Source: JABWBD01 sp040768665 (GTDB taxonomy: Bacteria; Planctomycetota; Planctomycetia; Pirellulales; Thermoguttaceae). From it: DNA of 64,000 nucleotides. Position numbers and translations under genes: made by a program. Position 1 is the stretch's first letter; each line of letters starts with the position of its first letter. Shown here one piece after another: positions 34,880-43,333 of this stretch. The stretch covers positions 372,001 to 436,000 of the forward strand of contig JAXGMN010000008.1 of the NCBI GenBank assembly GCA_040768665.1. The letters run 5' to 3'. The notes under the pieces are model-generated. The model had not been told where the DNA came from and made no database searches. It saw only the letters and a program-made list of their open reading frames with translations.

Positions 34880-36913
34880 ATGGCCGAGAGAGTCGGCGTT
34901 TATGTCTGCCACTGCGGCAGCAATATTGCGAATATGGTCGACGTCGAGGAAGTGGCCAAGTGGGCCGGCGAGAACATTAAAGACGTCGTCGTTTCGAAAG
35001 ACTACAAGTTCATGTGTTCCTCGCTCGGTCAACAGATGATCGAAGAGGATATCAAGAATCAGAACCTCACCCGCGTCGTCGTGGCGGCCTGTTCGCCGCA
35101 GTTGCACGAAAAGACTTTCCGCCGCGCGTGCCAGAACGCCGGCATGAACCCCTACCTGTTCGAGATGGCCAATGTCCGCGAGCACGTCTCGTGGGTCACC
35201 AAGGACAAGGCCGCGGGCACCGAGAAGACCAAAGCGCTGGTCTCCGCGGCGGCGGAGCGTGTGAAGCTGCAGCAGCCGCTGGAACCGATGTTCGTTCGCG
35301 TGAACCCGGCCACGATGGTCGTTGGCGGCGGCATCGCCGGCCTGCAGGCGGCCATTGAGCTGGCCGACGCGGGCTACCACGTCTATCTCGTCGAGCGGAG
35401 CCCGTCGATCGGCGGCCACATGGCCCAGTTCGACAAGACCTTCCCCACGCTCGACTGCTCGGCGTGCATCCTGACGCCCAAAATGTCGGAGGCGGGCCAG
35501 CACGAGAACATCACGCTCTTGACCTACTCCGAGCTGGAGGAGGTGAGCGGCTCGGTCGGCAGCTTCAAAGTCAAGGTCCGCAAGAAGGCCCGTTACGTCG
35601 ACTACGACGCCTGCACCGGCTGCGGCATCTGCACCGAGAAATGCCCGCGCAAGGTGCTCGACACGGAGTTCGAGGCCGGCATGGGCTACCGCAAGGCGAT
35701 CTACAGCCCCTTCCCGCAGGCCGTGCCGCGGATCCCGGTGATCGACACCGCGAACTGCACCTACTTCGAACGCGGCAAGTGCCGGGTGTGCGAGAAGGTC
35801 TGCGCGACCAACGCGATTCGCTTCGAGCAGGAAGACGAAGTCATCGAGGTCGAGGTCGGCAACATTATCATGGCCACCGGCTGGAAGCTCTTTGACTGCA
35901 AGAAGCTCCCGCAGTACGGCTATGAGCGGCTGGCCAACGTGTACACCAGCATGGAGTTCGAGCGGCTCTGCAACGCGGCCGGCCCGACCGGCGGCAAGAT
36001 CGTGCTGCGCGACGGCAAGACGGAGCCCGAGTCGGTGGCGATCATCCACTGCGTGGGCAGCCGCGATTCGAACCACAACGAGAACTGCTCGGCGATCTGC
36101 TGCATGGCCGCCATGAAGTTCGGTCACCTGGTCCTGGAAAAGACCAAGGCCAAGGTCCACAGCTTCTACATCGACATCCGGGCAAACTCCAAGGGCTACG
36201 AGGAGTTCTACCAGCGGCTCTTGGAAGAGGGCATGATCTTCGTCCGCGGCAAAGTGGCGGAGGTGACCGATGCCGCCCGCCTGCCGTCCGAAAAGGGCAA
36301 GCTCATCGTCCAGGTGGAAGACACGCTGGTCGGCCGCCAGCGGCGGATCCCCGTCGACATGGTCATCCTCATGGGCGGTCTGGAGCCGCAGGCCGATGCC
36401 AAGGAACTCGGCCTGAAGTGCGGTATCTCCTGCAGCATGGCCGGCTGGTATACCGAGCGCCATCCCAAGCTCGACCCGGTCGCCACGATGACCGATGGCG
36501 TGTTCGTAGCCGGGGTTTGCCAGGGCCCCAAAGACATCCCGGCGTCGGTCGCCCAGGGCGCGGCGGCGGCTGCCCGCGTGATGGCCATGATCACCAAGGG
36601 CGAAGTGATGATCGAGCCGATCGTGGCTTCGATCGACGAGGAAGCCTGCTCCGGCTGCCGAATCTGCAACAACATGTGCCCCTACAACGCCATCGAGTTC
36701 GACAAGGAAAAGGAGGTCAGCCGCGTGATCACCGCGCTGTGCAAGGGCTGCGGCACGTGTGTGGCCGCCTGCCCGGCGGGCGTCATCACCGGGGCACACT
36801 TCAACAACGCGCAGATCTTCGCCCAGATCGAAGGGGCCCTTTGGGACGCCAGGCCGAACGGCAACGGCGCCTCCAACACCGCCTCTCCCGAACCCGTGCC
36901 CGTTACCTCCTAA
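34880..36913 (+). CDS. hdrA: Heterodisulfide reductase subunit A (HdrA-like), flavin-based bifurcating subunit
   Basis: HdrA holds the FAD at which hydrogenase electrons are bifurcated to ferredoxin and HdrBC. This 677-residue protein has the N-terminal VCHCGSNI block, the FAD motif VVGGGIAGLQAAIELADAG (about 148-166), a [4Fe-4S] motif CTGCGICTEKCP near 245, further cysteines (CRVCEKVC), and two C-terminal ferredoxin clusters: CSGCRICNNMCP (near 590) and CKGCGTCVAACP (near 623). ATG 34880 follows GGAGAA; the in-frame codon at 34862 has no site. The gene starts 94 bases after hdrB. Confidence 0.94.
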   Translation: MAERVGVYVCHCGSNIANMVDVEEVAKWAGENIKDVVVSKDYKFMCSSLGQQMIEEDIKNQNLTRVVVAACSPQLHEKTFRRACQNAGMNPYLFEMANVREHVSWVTKDKAAGTEKTKALVSAAAERVKLQQPLEPMFVRVNPATMVVGGGIAGLQAAIELADAGYHVYLVERSPSIGGHMAQFDKTFPTLDCSACILTPKMSEAGQHENITLLTYSELEEVSGSVGSFKVKVRKKARYVDYDACTGCGICTEKCPRKVLDTEFEAGMGYRKAIYSPFPQAVPRIPVIDTANCTYFERGKCRVCEKVCATNAIRFEQEDEVIEVEVGNIIMATGWKLFDCKKLPQYGYERLANVYTSMEFERLCNAAGPTGGKIVLRDGKTEPESVAIIHCVGSRDSNHNENCSAICCMAAMKFGHLVLEKTKAKVHSFYIDIRANSKGYEEFYQRLLEEGMIFVRGKVAEVTDAARLPSEKGKLIVQVEDTLVGRQRRIPVDMVILMGGLEPQADAKELGLKCGISCSMAGWYTERHPKLDPVATMTDGVFVAGVCQGPKDIPASVAQGAAAAARVMAMITKGEVMIEPIVASIDEEACSGCRICNNMCPYNAIEFDKEKEVSRVITALCKGCGTCVAACPAGVITGAHFNNAQIFAQIEGALWDARPNGNGASNTASPEPVPVTS

Positions 36914-36934
36914 CCAGGAGTCGAGGATAAAACC

Positions 36935-37429
36935 ATGAGTACTACCTTTGAACCCAAGATTATCGGCTTCTTGTGCAACTGGTGTTCGTACCGGGCGGCG
37001 GACCTTGCCGGTTCGGCACGGATCAAGTATGCCCCGAACGTCCGCATCATCCGCGTGATGTGCAGCGGCCGGATCGACCCGACCTTCGTGATGAAGGCCC
37101 TGTCGATGGGGGCCGACGGCGTCATGATCGCCGGCTGCCATCCAGGGGAGTGCCACTACGTCGAGCAGAACTACAAGGCGATGCGCCGCTTCTCGATGAT
37201 CAAACACACCCTGCGGCAGATGGGCGTCGAGGACGAACGCGTGCGGCTCGTCTGGGCGTCGGCCGCCGAAGGCCAGCAGCTTGCTGAGGCGATCGACAAG
37301 TTCGTCGAAGACGTCAAGCATCTCGGGCCGCTGAAGTGGCCGGAGAACTGGGCCGAGAACGGCGAGCGGCTGGAAGCACTGGAAAAAATTGTCCACGAAC
37401 ACGAAGAGGCGATGGAGGTCCTGCGATGA
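36935..37429 (+). CDS. mvhD: Hydrogenase iron-sulfur subunit MvhD-like
   Basis: MvhD is the small [2Fe-2S] protein that links the MvhAG hydrogenase to HdrA. This 164-residue protein shows its cysteine pattern: FLCNWCSYRAADLAG, VMCSGRIDP and IAGCHPGECHY, with a helical C-terminal half. It starts 21 bases after hdrA behind an AGGAG site and overlaps mvhG by four bases (ATGA), supporting one transcript and one complex. Confidence 0.92.
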   Translation: MSTTFEPKIIGFLCNWCSYRAADLAGSARIKYAPNVRIIRVMCSGRIDPTFVMKALSMGADGVMIAGCHPGECHYVEQNYKAMRRFSMIKHTLRQMGVEDERVRLVWASAAEGQQLAEAIDKFVEDVKHLGPLKWPENWAENGERLEALEKIVHEHEEAMEVLR

Positions 37430-38484
37430 GCGAAACCACCCAACCCGCGTCGGCCCCCAAGGGCAAGCTCGCCCTGTACTGGGCGGCATCTTGCGGCGGC
37501 TGTGAAATCGCCGTTTTGGGGATCGACGACAAGATCCTCAAGGTTGCCGAAGCCTTCGACATCGTGCTGTGGCCCTGCGCCACCGACGGTAAGGTCCGCG
37601 ACGTCGAAAAGATGGCCGACGGAGAGATCGACGTCTGCCTCTTCAACGGCAGCATTCGCACCAGCGAGCAGGAATACATGGCCCAGCTCCTGCGCCGCAA
37701 GTCGAAGGTGCTCGTCGCCTTCGGCTCGTGCGCCAGCGAAGGCTGCATCCCGGGCCTGGCCAACCTCAACACGAAAGAAGAGATCTTCGATACTTCGTAC
37801 CGCGATACCGTCTCGACCGAAAATCCCCAGGGAATCCGGCCCCAGCCCGAAACCAAGGTACCCGAGGGAACGCTCCACCTGCCGGTCCTCTATGATACGG
37901 TCAAGACGCTCGGGCAGACCGTGCCGGTCGACTACTCGTTGCCCGGCTGCCCGCCGGAAGCGGATCGCATCTGGGATGCCATTACGGCCATTCTCACGGG
38001 CAACCTGCCCGCGCCGGGCTCCGTGATCGGCAGCAATACAACCGTCTGCGACACATGTTCGCGAAAGCGGTCGGAGAAGAAGATCAAGAAGTTCTACCGG
38101 ACCTGGGAAATCATTCCCGACGAGGAAACCTGTCTGTTGGAGCAGGGGCTGCTCTGCTGCGGCATCGCCACCCGCGCCGGCTGCGGCGCCCTGTGCCCGC
38201 AGGTCAACTCGCCGTGCATCGGCTGCTATGGCGCAAACGACGGCGTGGCCGACTACGGCGCGCGATTGATGAGCGCCCTGGCCTCGGTGATCGACTCCGA
38301 CGACCCGGATGAGATCGACCGCATCATCCAGGAGGGCATTCCGGACCCGGTAGGCAGCTTCTACCGCTTCAGCCTTGCCCACAGCCTGTTGCGTCGCAAT
38401 AAACTCGCCAAGAAAACGGCAACGGTGCCGCAGCGGCGACCCCAGCCAAAGCGTCGTCGTGACGAGGAGGACCGTAAACGATGA
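37426..38484 (+). CDS. mvhG: [NiFe] hydrogenase small subunit MvhG-like
   Basis: The small subunit carries the iron-sulfur clusters that take electrons from the NiFe site. This 352-residue protein has the proximal-cluster cysteines in AASCGGCEIAVL and FGSCASEGCIPG, a conserved LPGCPPEADRIW block, and medial/distal cluster cysteines in CLLEQGLLCCGI and CIGCYGAND. No twin-arginine signal is present, consistent with a cytoplasmic Mvh-type enzyme. It overlaps mvhD and mvhA by four bases each. Confidence 0.92.
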   Translation: MSETTQPASAPKGKLALYWAASCGGCEIAVLGIDDKILKVAEAFDIVLWPCATDGKVRDVEKMADGEIDVCLFNGSIRTSEQEYMAQLLRRKSKVLVAFGSCASEGCIPGLANLNTKEEIFDTSYRDTVSTENPQGIRPQPETKVPEGTLHLPVLYDTVKTLGQTVPVDYSLPGCPPEADRIWDAITAILTGNLPAPGSVIGSNTTVCDTCSRKRSEKKIKKFYRTWEIIPDEETCLLEQGLLCCGIATRAGCGALCPQVNSPCIGCYGANDGVADYGARLMSALASVIDSDDPDEIDRIIQEGIPDPVGSFYRFSLAHSLLRRNKLAKKTATVPQRRPQPKRRRDEEDRKR

Positions 38485-39966
38485 GTACTGTAACCAAACC
38501 GAAACGCATTTCGATTGACCCGATCACGCGGCTCGAAGGCCACGGCAAAATCGACATCTTCCTCAACGAGGAAGGCGACGTGGCCAACGCGTATCTCCAG
38601 ATCCCGGAGCTCCGCGGATTCGAGCGGTTCTGCGTCGGCCGGCCGGCCGAAGAGATGCCGAACCTGACGGCCCGCATCTGCGGCGTCTGCCCGGAGGCGC
38701 ACCACATGGCGGCCACCAAGGCGCCTTGGACGGCGTGTTCCACGTCGACCCGCCGCCGACGGCCAAGAAGCTCCGCGAGCTGTTCTACAGCATTTTCTTC
38801 GCCACCGACCACACGACCCACTTCTACGCGCTGGGCGGCCCCGACTTTGTCGTCGGCCCCGAGGCCCCGCCGGCCGAGCGGAATATTTTGGGTGTGGTCG
38901 CCAAGGTCGGTATGGATATCGCCGGCAAGGTGCTCAAGATGCGCCGCGACGGCCACCACCTGATCAAAACGATCGGCGGCCGGCCCGTGCATCCCAACTG
39001 GGGCCTGCCCGGCGGCGTCAGCCGCGGCATCAATGAAGAGCAGCGCAAGGAGATCGAGGAGCTCGGCCGCCACGCGATCGAGTTCGCCAAGTTCTCGCTG
39101 CAACTCTTCGGCGACGTCGTCCTGAAGAATTCGGACTATGTCAACCTGATCACCGGCGGCGGCATCCTATACCCATAAGACCTACAACATGGGCATGGTC
39201 GACGCCGACAACAAGGTGAATTTTTTCGATGGCAAGGTCCGCGTCACCGGGCCGGATGGAAAAGAGCACGCCAAGTACGACGCGAAGGACTACCGAGAGT
39301 ACGTCGCCGAGCGCGTCGAGCCCTGGTCGTACCTCAAGTTCCCGTACTTGAAGAAGGTCGGGTGGAAGGGTTTTGTCGACGGCCCGGATTCCGGCGTCTA
39401 CAAGGCCACTCCCCTTTCGCGTCTGAACGCCGCCGACGGCATGGCCACCGCTGGCCCAGAAAGAGTACGAGCGGTTCTACGAAGTCCTGGGCGGCAAGCC
39501 GGTCCATCACACGCTGGCCACGCACTGGGCTCGCCTGATCGAGCTGCTCTACGCCACGGAGCGTTGGGTCGAGCTGGCCACGGATCCGGAGATCACCGGC
39601 AAGGAGTATCGCGTGTTGCCGACCGAGACGCCCACCGAGGGCATCGGCTGCGTGGAAGCCCCGCGGGGCACGCTCACGCACCATTACACGACCGACGAGC
39701 GCGGGCTCCTCACCAAGGTGAACCTGATCGTCGGCACTACCAACAACAACGCTCCGATCTGCATGTCGGTGAAGCAGGCCGCTCAGGGCCTTATCAAGAA
39801 GGGCGAAGTCCGCGAGGGCCTGTTGAACAAGGTCGAGATGGCCTTCCGCGCCTACGATCCCTGCTTCGGCTGCGCGACGCACAACCTCCCCGGCCAGATG
39901 CCGCTGGAGGTCGTGATCCGCGATCCGAGGGGTGAAGTGGTGAGGAAACTCGCGCAGTACGTGTAG
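38481..39966 (+). pseudogene. mvhA: [NiFe] hydrogenase large subunit MvhA-like, interrupted by three frameshifts
   Basis: The catalytic large subunit is spread over three frames: 38481 to about 38723 (IDPITRLEGHGKI, RICGVCPEAHH), about 38726-39167 (HVDPPPTAKKLRELFY, FVVGPEAPPAERNIL), 39168-39449 (YTHKTYNMGMVDADNKVNF, LNAADGMAT), then 39451-39966 (LAQKEYERFYEVLGGKPVHH, DPCFGCATH). Shifts fall at 38724-38725, 39166-39167 and 39450. Read across them, the protein is a normal MvhA, with both CxxC nickel-ligand motifs and a C-terminal tail after the ATH histidine that a maturation protease would remove. Lack of other decay points to sequencing indels or very recent inactivation. Confidence 0.88.
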
Positions 39967-40373
39967 TATCGACGAGCGCGACGGACAACCGTCGCGTCTG
40001 CAAAGCGCCAGGGGCGGCAGGAACTTTTCGATCTTTTTGGCGTTTACAGTTTGAGAACAATGATGCAAATGGTTTCGGTTGCGGCCGAGGGGAGGGCTAA
40101 GATGAAACAAGGAAAAGAAGATGGGGGAAAGGAAGATGGTGCCCAAGTCGCAAACCGAATACATCTCCCTCGTCATCTTCTTTTCTCAGCTCTGCCTTCA
40201 ATCGCCCATTCTGCGTTGGTTGCGGCCGAAGGCTGCGCCGAGGTTAAACGAAGGCCACAGCCATCGTTGCCTGCGGCTGCGTGGAGGGCTGGAAACGCAT
40301 CACCCCCGGGAACTACAATAAGCAGTAGTTTGTCTCTCCCCCAGACTCCTCCCAGCAACCGTACCCCGCACCC
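39967..40373. other. Intergenic region after the hydrogenase operon
   Basis: About 400 bases without a supported gene. CGCGACGG (39977-39984) pairs with CCGTCGCG (39989-39996) around ACAA just after the mvhA stop and may act as a terminator, though no T-run follows. TGGCGTTTACAGTTTGAG at 40038-40055 matches the outer end of the palindromic element at 211-434. The rest shows purine-rich low-complexity sequence. Confidence 0.5.
40038..40055 (+). repeat. Solo copy of the 18-bp palindromic-element end
   Basis: These 18 bases are identical to 417-434 and to the complement of 211-228, about 39.6 kb away. Only one arm is present here; I see no partner arm nearby. An exact 18-base match is not expected by chance in 64 kb. 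Confidence 0.75.
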
Positions 40374-40655
40374 ATGGCGCAAACAACAGAATCCGCCCTC
40401 GGCATTTGGACCGCCGTGGATCTGGCCAGCCATTTCGGGCCGATCCCGCTGAACCGAATCCGTTTCGATCCTCCGCCCGGCAAGGCCACCGAAGCGGACC
40501 TGCTGGCAATTTGCGAGCGGGAAGAGCGGCTTTACGAACTCGTCGATGGCGTGTTGGTGGAGAGGCATGCGACGCTCGACGGCGGCGATGTGCTTCCCGG
40601 GTTCCAATTCCCGCTCGAACAACTGTTCGCGCCACCCACGCGTCCGCCCGAATAA
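40374..40655 (+). CDS. Internally deleted Uma2 family protein
   Basis: This 93-residue protein joins the two ends of a Uma2 protein. Residues up to about 63 match the N-terminal part (EADLLAICEREERLYELVDGVLVE), and the rest match the extreme C-terminus (TLDGGDVLPGFQFPLEQLFAP). The whole nuclease core, including the DLAVEVLSP-type catalytic strand found in full members (about 110-120 residues), is missing. The junction is in frame, so the product could be made but should not be an active nuclease. It lies six bases upstream of the glycerate kinase gene. Confidence 0.75.
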   Translation: MAQTTESALGIWTAVDLASHFGPIPLNRIRFDPPPGKATEADLLAICEREERLYELVDGVLVERHATLDGGDVLPGFQFPLEQLFAPPTRPPE

Positions 40656-40661
40656 CCGCCG

Positions 40662-42026
40662 ATGCAGCGTTTCACCGAACAACTCCGAAGCGACGGACAG
40701 AGAATCTGGCAGGCCGGAGTCGACGCCGTCGATTCCGGGCGGCTTGTCCGCCAGGCCCTTAACGTGGACGGCCGCTGGCTGACCGTCGGCGAAGAGAGAA
40801 TCCCGCTGAATGAGATCCGCCGAATCGCCGTGGTCGGCGCCGGCAAAGCCGGCGCGGGGATGGCCGCGGCCGTGGAAGCCGTTTTCGGCCCGGATCGAAT
40901 GGCCGAGAGACAACTCGTCGGCTGGGTCAATGTCCCGGACGACACTGTGCGGTCACTCTCCCGAATCCACCTGCACGGCGCCCGGCCCGCGGGCGTGAAC
41001 GAGCCGACCGAGGCCGGGGCTGCCGGGGCCGCAGAGATCCTCAAGATCGTTCAGTCCCTCGGTCCCGACGATCTCTGCCTGTGCCTGATTTCGGGAGGCG
41101 GCTCCGCATTGCTGCCGTCGCCGGTCGAAGCGATCGGGCTGGAAGACAAGCTCGCCGTCACCCGGCATCTGAGCGGGGCCGGGGCCAACATCGAACAGCT
41201 CAACACCGTCCGCAAGCAGCTCAGCCGCGTCAAGGGCGGCGGGATCGCCCGCGCGTGCCGCGCCGGCCGACTCGTCTCCCTGATCATCTCCGACGTGCTC
41301 GGCGATCCGCTCGACGTGATCGCATCGGGGCCGACGGTGGAGGATTCGTCGACTCCCGAGCAGGCCCTTGCCGTGCTCGAACAATTTCACTCAAGCGAGG
41401 CGGGCATTTCGGACCGCGTGCTGGACTATCTCCGGTCGAAGAACGTCGGCAAGCCGGAAACGCCCTCTGCGCGCGTCACGAACCTGGTCATCGGCAACAA
41501 TGCTACGGCTGTCGATGCCGCCGGCGAAGAGGCGGTGCGGCTCGGTTACTCGCCGGGGATGCTGAGCGCGCGGCAGTCGGAAGGGCCTGCCGAAGACATC
41601 GGGCGCCATCTCGCCGGCATGGCCGTATCGATGCGAAACCGGTCCGGCCCCGACTGCCTGATCAGCGGCGGCGAGCCCGTCGTACGCCTGGTCAGCAAAG
41701 AACGCCGGGGGCTCGGCGGCCGCAACCAGCAACTCGTTCTCGCCGCCCTCGAGGAACTACAGACGGACGGCGCCGAGGGGCTCCTGTTGATCTCCGGCGG
41801 AACCGACGGCGAAGACGGCCCAACCGATGCCGCCGGCGCGTGGTTCGATGCTCGGATCCTCTCCGACGCAACAGCCCGCGGTCTCGACCCCGCCGACTAC
41901 CTCGGCCGCAACGACGCCTACCATTTCTTCGAGCCGCTGGGAGCGTTAATCAAGACCGGGCCGACGGGGACGAACGTCTGCGACCTCCGCGTGGTGCTGG
42001 TTTCCCGGGTCGAGCGCGCGGACTAG
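40662..42026 (+). CDS. Glycerate 2-kinase (MOFRL/DUF4147 family)
   Basis: This 454-residue protein is a GckA/TtuD-type kinase that phosphorylates D-glycerate to 2-phosphoglycerate in serine, tartrate or sugar-acid catabolism. Family blocks are VVGAGKAGAGMAAAVE, LISGGGSALLPSP, the N-terminal domain SDVLGDPLDVIASGPT, and the C-terminal MOFRL part with SGGEPVV, GLGGRNQQLVLAAL and GTDGEDGPTDAAGA. It begins six bases after the deleted Uma2 gene and converges with another Uma2 gene, overlapping its stop by four bases. Confidence 0.9.
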   Translation: MQRFTEQLRSDGQRIWQAGVDAVDSGRLVRQALNVDGRWLTVGEERIPLNEIRRIAVVGAGKAGAGMAAAVEAVFGPDRMAERQLVGWVNVPDDTVRSLSRIHLHGARPAGVNEPTEAGAAGAAEILKIVQSLGPDDLCLCLISGGGSALLPSPVEAIGLEDKLAVTRHLSGAGANIEQLNTVRKQLSRVKGGGIARACRAGRLVSLIISDVLGDPLDVIASGPTVEDSSTPEQALAVLEQFHSSEAGISDRVLDYLRSKNVGKPETPSARVTNLVIGNNATAVDAAGEEAVRLGYSPGMLSARQSEGPAEDIGRHLAGMAVSMRNRSGPDCLISGGEPVVRLVSKERRGLGGRNQQLVLAALEELQTDGAEGLLLISGGTDGEDGPTDAAGAWFDARILSDATARGLDPADYLGRNDAYHFFEPLGALIKTGPTGTNVCDLRVVLVSRVERAD

Positions 42027-42682
42027 TCGCGTGACGCAAGATTGGGCAGTGCCGCTTCAAACTCCCGGATCGCGACGCTTGAACCGGCTTGCCATGCACG
42101 CCGCACGTATTGAGGAATCCATTTGCGAACAGGGATCCCGGGAAACGTGGGACTTCCATCGGCTTCGTGATAATGCCGGCCGTCGAAGACAAGAATGCGG
42201 AGTGAGTCCTCGCGGTAAATCCACAACTCTGGAACGGCCAGCGGTTCGTAATCCTCGGCACTGGTCGGAGACGTCGCGTCGACTTCAATGGCCAGGTCCG
42301 GGGGCGGATCCGTGTCGAGATCGATATGCTCCTTGCCCAGGATCGCGCTGAGATTCTTAATGTAGAAACACTTGTCCGGCTCCACTCCGGCCTCGCCGAA
42401 TCGCTTCAGGGTAATGGGATCGAACGCCTGCCAGTCCTGTCCCGCGCTCCGCAGCAGCACCTGTACGAGATTGGCAAGCGTGTCCGAGTGGTTCCCATGC
42501 CTTGGAAGAGGCGCCATGACACGGATTTCCTGTCTGCGGGCATTGTAGCGAACCTTAATCGCCGCGTTGTCCTCGCGGCGTTCCAAGAGCTTCTCGTAGT
42601 CGGCCCAAGTCTGGTCGCGCAAGATCACCTCGCTTCCAGGCAGCAGGTCGACTCCCGCACTTGTGATCGTCAGATGCACCAT
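42023..42682 (-). CDS. Uma2 family (DUF820) protein
   Basis: This 219-residue protein has the complete Uma2 layout: LRDQTWADYEKLLERRED, IRVMAPLPRHGNHSDTLANLV, KRFGEAGVEPDKCFYIKN and the catalytic-type DPPPDLAIEVDATSPT followed by AVPELWIYR. The fold is PD-(D/E)XK-like; the role is unknown. It starts at ATG 42682 and its stop overlaps that of the convergent glycerate kinase gene. It differs strongly from the Uma2 protein at 11802. Confidence 0.82.
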   Translation of the reverse strand: MVHLTITSAGVDLLPGSEVILRDQTWADYEKLLERREDNAAIKVRYNARRQEIRVMAPLPRHGNHSDTLANLVQVLLRSAGQDWQAFDPITLKRFGEAGVEPDKCFYIKNLSAILGKEHIDLDTDPPPDLAIEVDATSPTSAEDYEPLAVPELWIYREDSLRILVFDGRHYHEADGSPTFPGIPVRKWIPQYVRRAWQAGSSVAIREFEAALPNLASRD

Positions 42683-42907
42683 AACCCGACTCCTGGCAGT
42701 TGAGGCCAGGGGAGAGAACTTCTGTCTTCTTCAGTCTATCCACCATTTTAGCGTAACCGACAGTCCCCGCCAAGACCAAAAGGCATCGCGCGGGTGGGTA
42801 TCCGAAACAAAGCCACCGGATTAGAATGGACCAAGCGGCCCGGCAGTTGCCCTGCCGGGCGGATAACGGCTTTGCACCCTCTTTGCCTGCGATCATCGAA
42901 AAAACCC

Positions 42908-43333
42908 ATGCGACTTTCCCCCCGCCGTGCAATCCCTCTGATCATCCCCACAACACGGATTCTCTGGCTCGCTTACCTGGTCGGACTCACCTGGCTGCTT
43001 CTCGATTCCGATCCCCTGAGGGTCATTCGTCCGCGAGAGAATCTGTCGTCGTTGGCGGCGATGGTGGTGCCGTGGTCTCACTTGGCTACGTTCGGGCTGC
43101 TGGCGGTGCTGACGTTCGCTGCGCGCTGGCCCTTGCCGCACTGGGCGACGATCGGCCTGCTGGCCTTCTACGGCCTGGTGACGGAGTTCTCGCAGTTCTA
43201 TATCCCGGCTCGCCACCTCGATCCTGTCGACCTGCTGAAGAACTTCACCGGAATCGCTGCCGGCTGCGGGCTCGCGTGGGCGGCGGGGATCGTCCTGTCC
43301 TTGCGGCCTTCGCCCCATGTCTCCTCTGTTTGA
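42908..43333 (+). CDS. VanZ-like membrane protein
   Basis: This 141-residue protein has about four membrane helices and the VanZ-family pattern: LAYLVGLTWLLLDSDP, a KxxH-like VPWSHLATFGLLAVLTF, and LVTEFSQFYIPARHLDPVDLLKNFTGIAAG. The family is named for a teicoplanin-resistance protein but is mostly uncharacterised. ATG 42908 is chosen since the upstream extension is not hydrophobic. The gene overlaps the next ABC ATPase gene by 17 bases. Confidence 0.75.
   Translation: MRLSPRRAIPLIIPTTRILWLAYLVGLTWLLLDSDPLRVIRPRENLSSLAAMVVPWSHLATFGLLAVLTFAARWPLPHWATIGLLAFYGLVTEFSQFYIPARHLDPVDLLKNFTGIAAGCGLAWAAGIVLSLRPSPHVSSV

Noticed and set aside
34832..37489. Leftward 885-residue open frame
   Set aside because: Antisense to hdrA and mvhD, whose conserved cysteine motifs fix the coding strand as plus.
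39166..39178. Stop codon in mvhA as a recoding (selenocysteine) site
   Set aside because: The stop is TAA, not TGA, and the adjoining conserved sequence continues in another frame, so a frameshift explains it.
40051..40452. Rightward 133-residue frame
   Set aside because: Low-complexity purine-rich translation in an intergenic region; it overlaps the deleted Uma2 gene in another frame.
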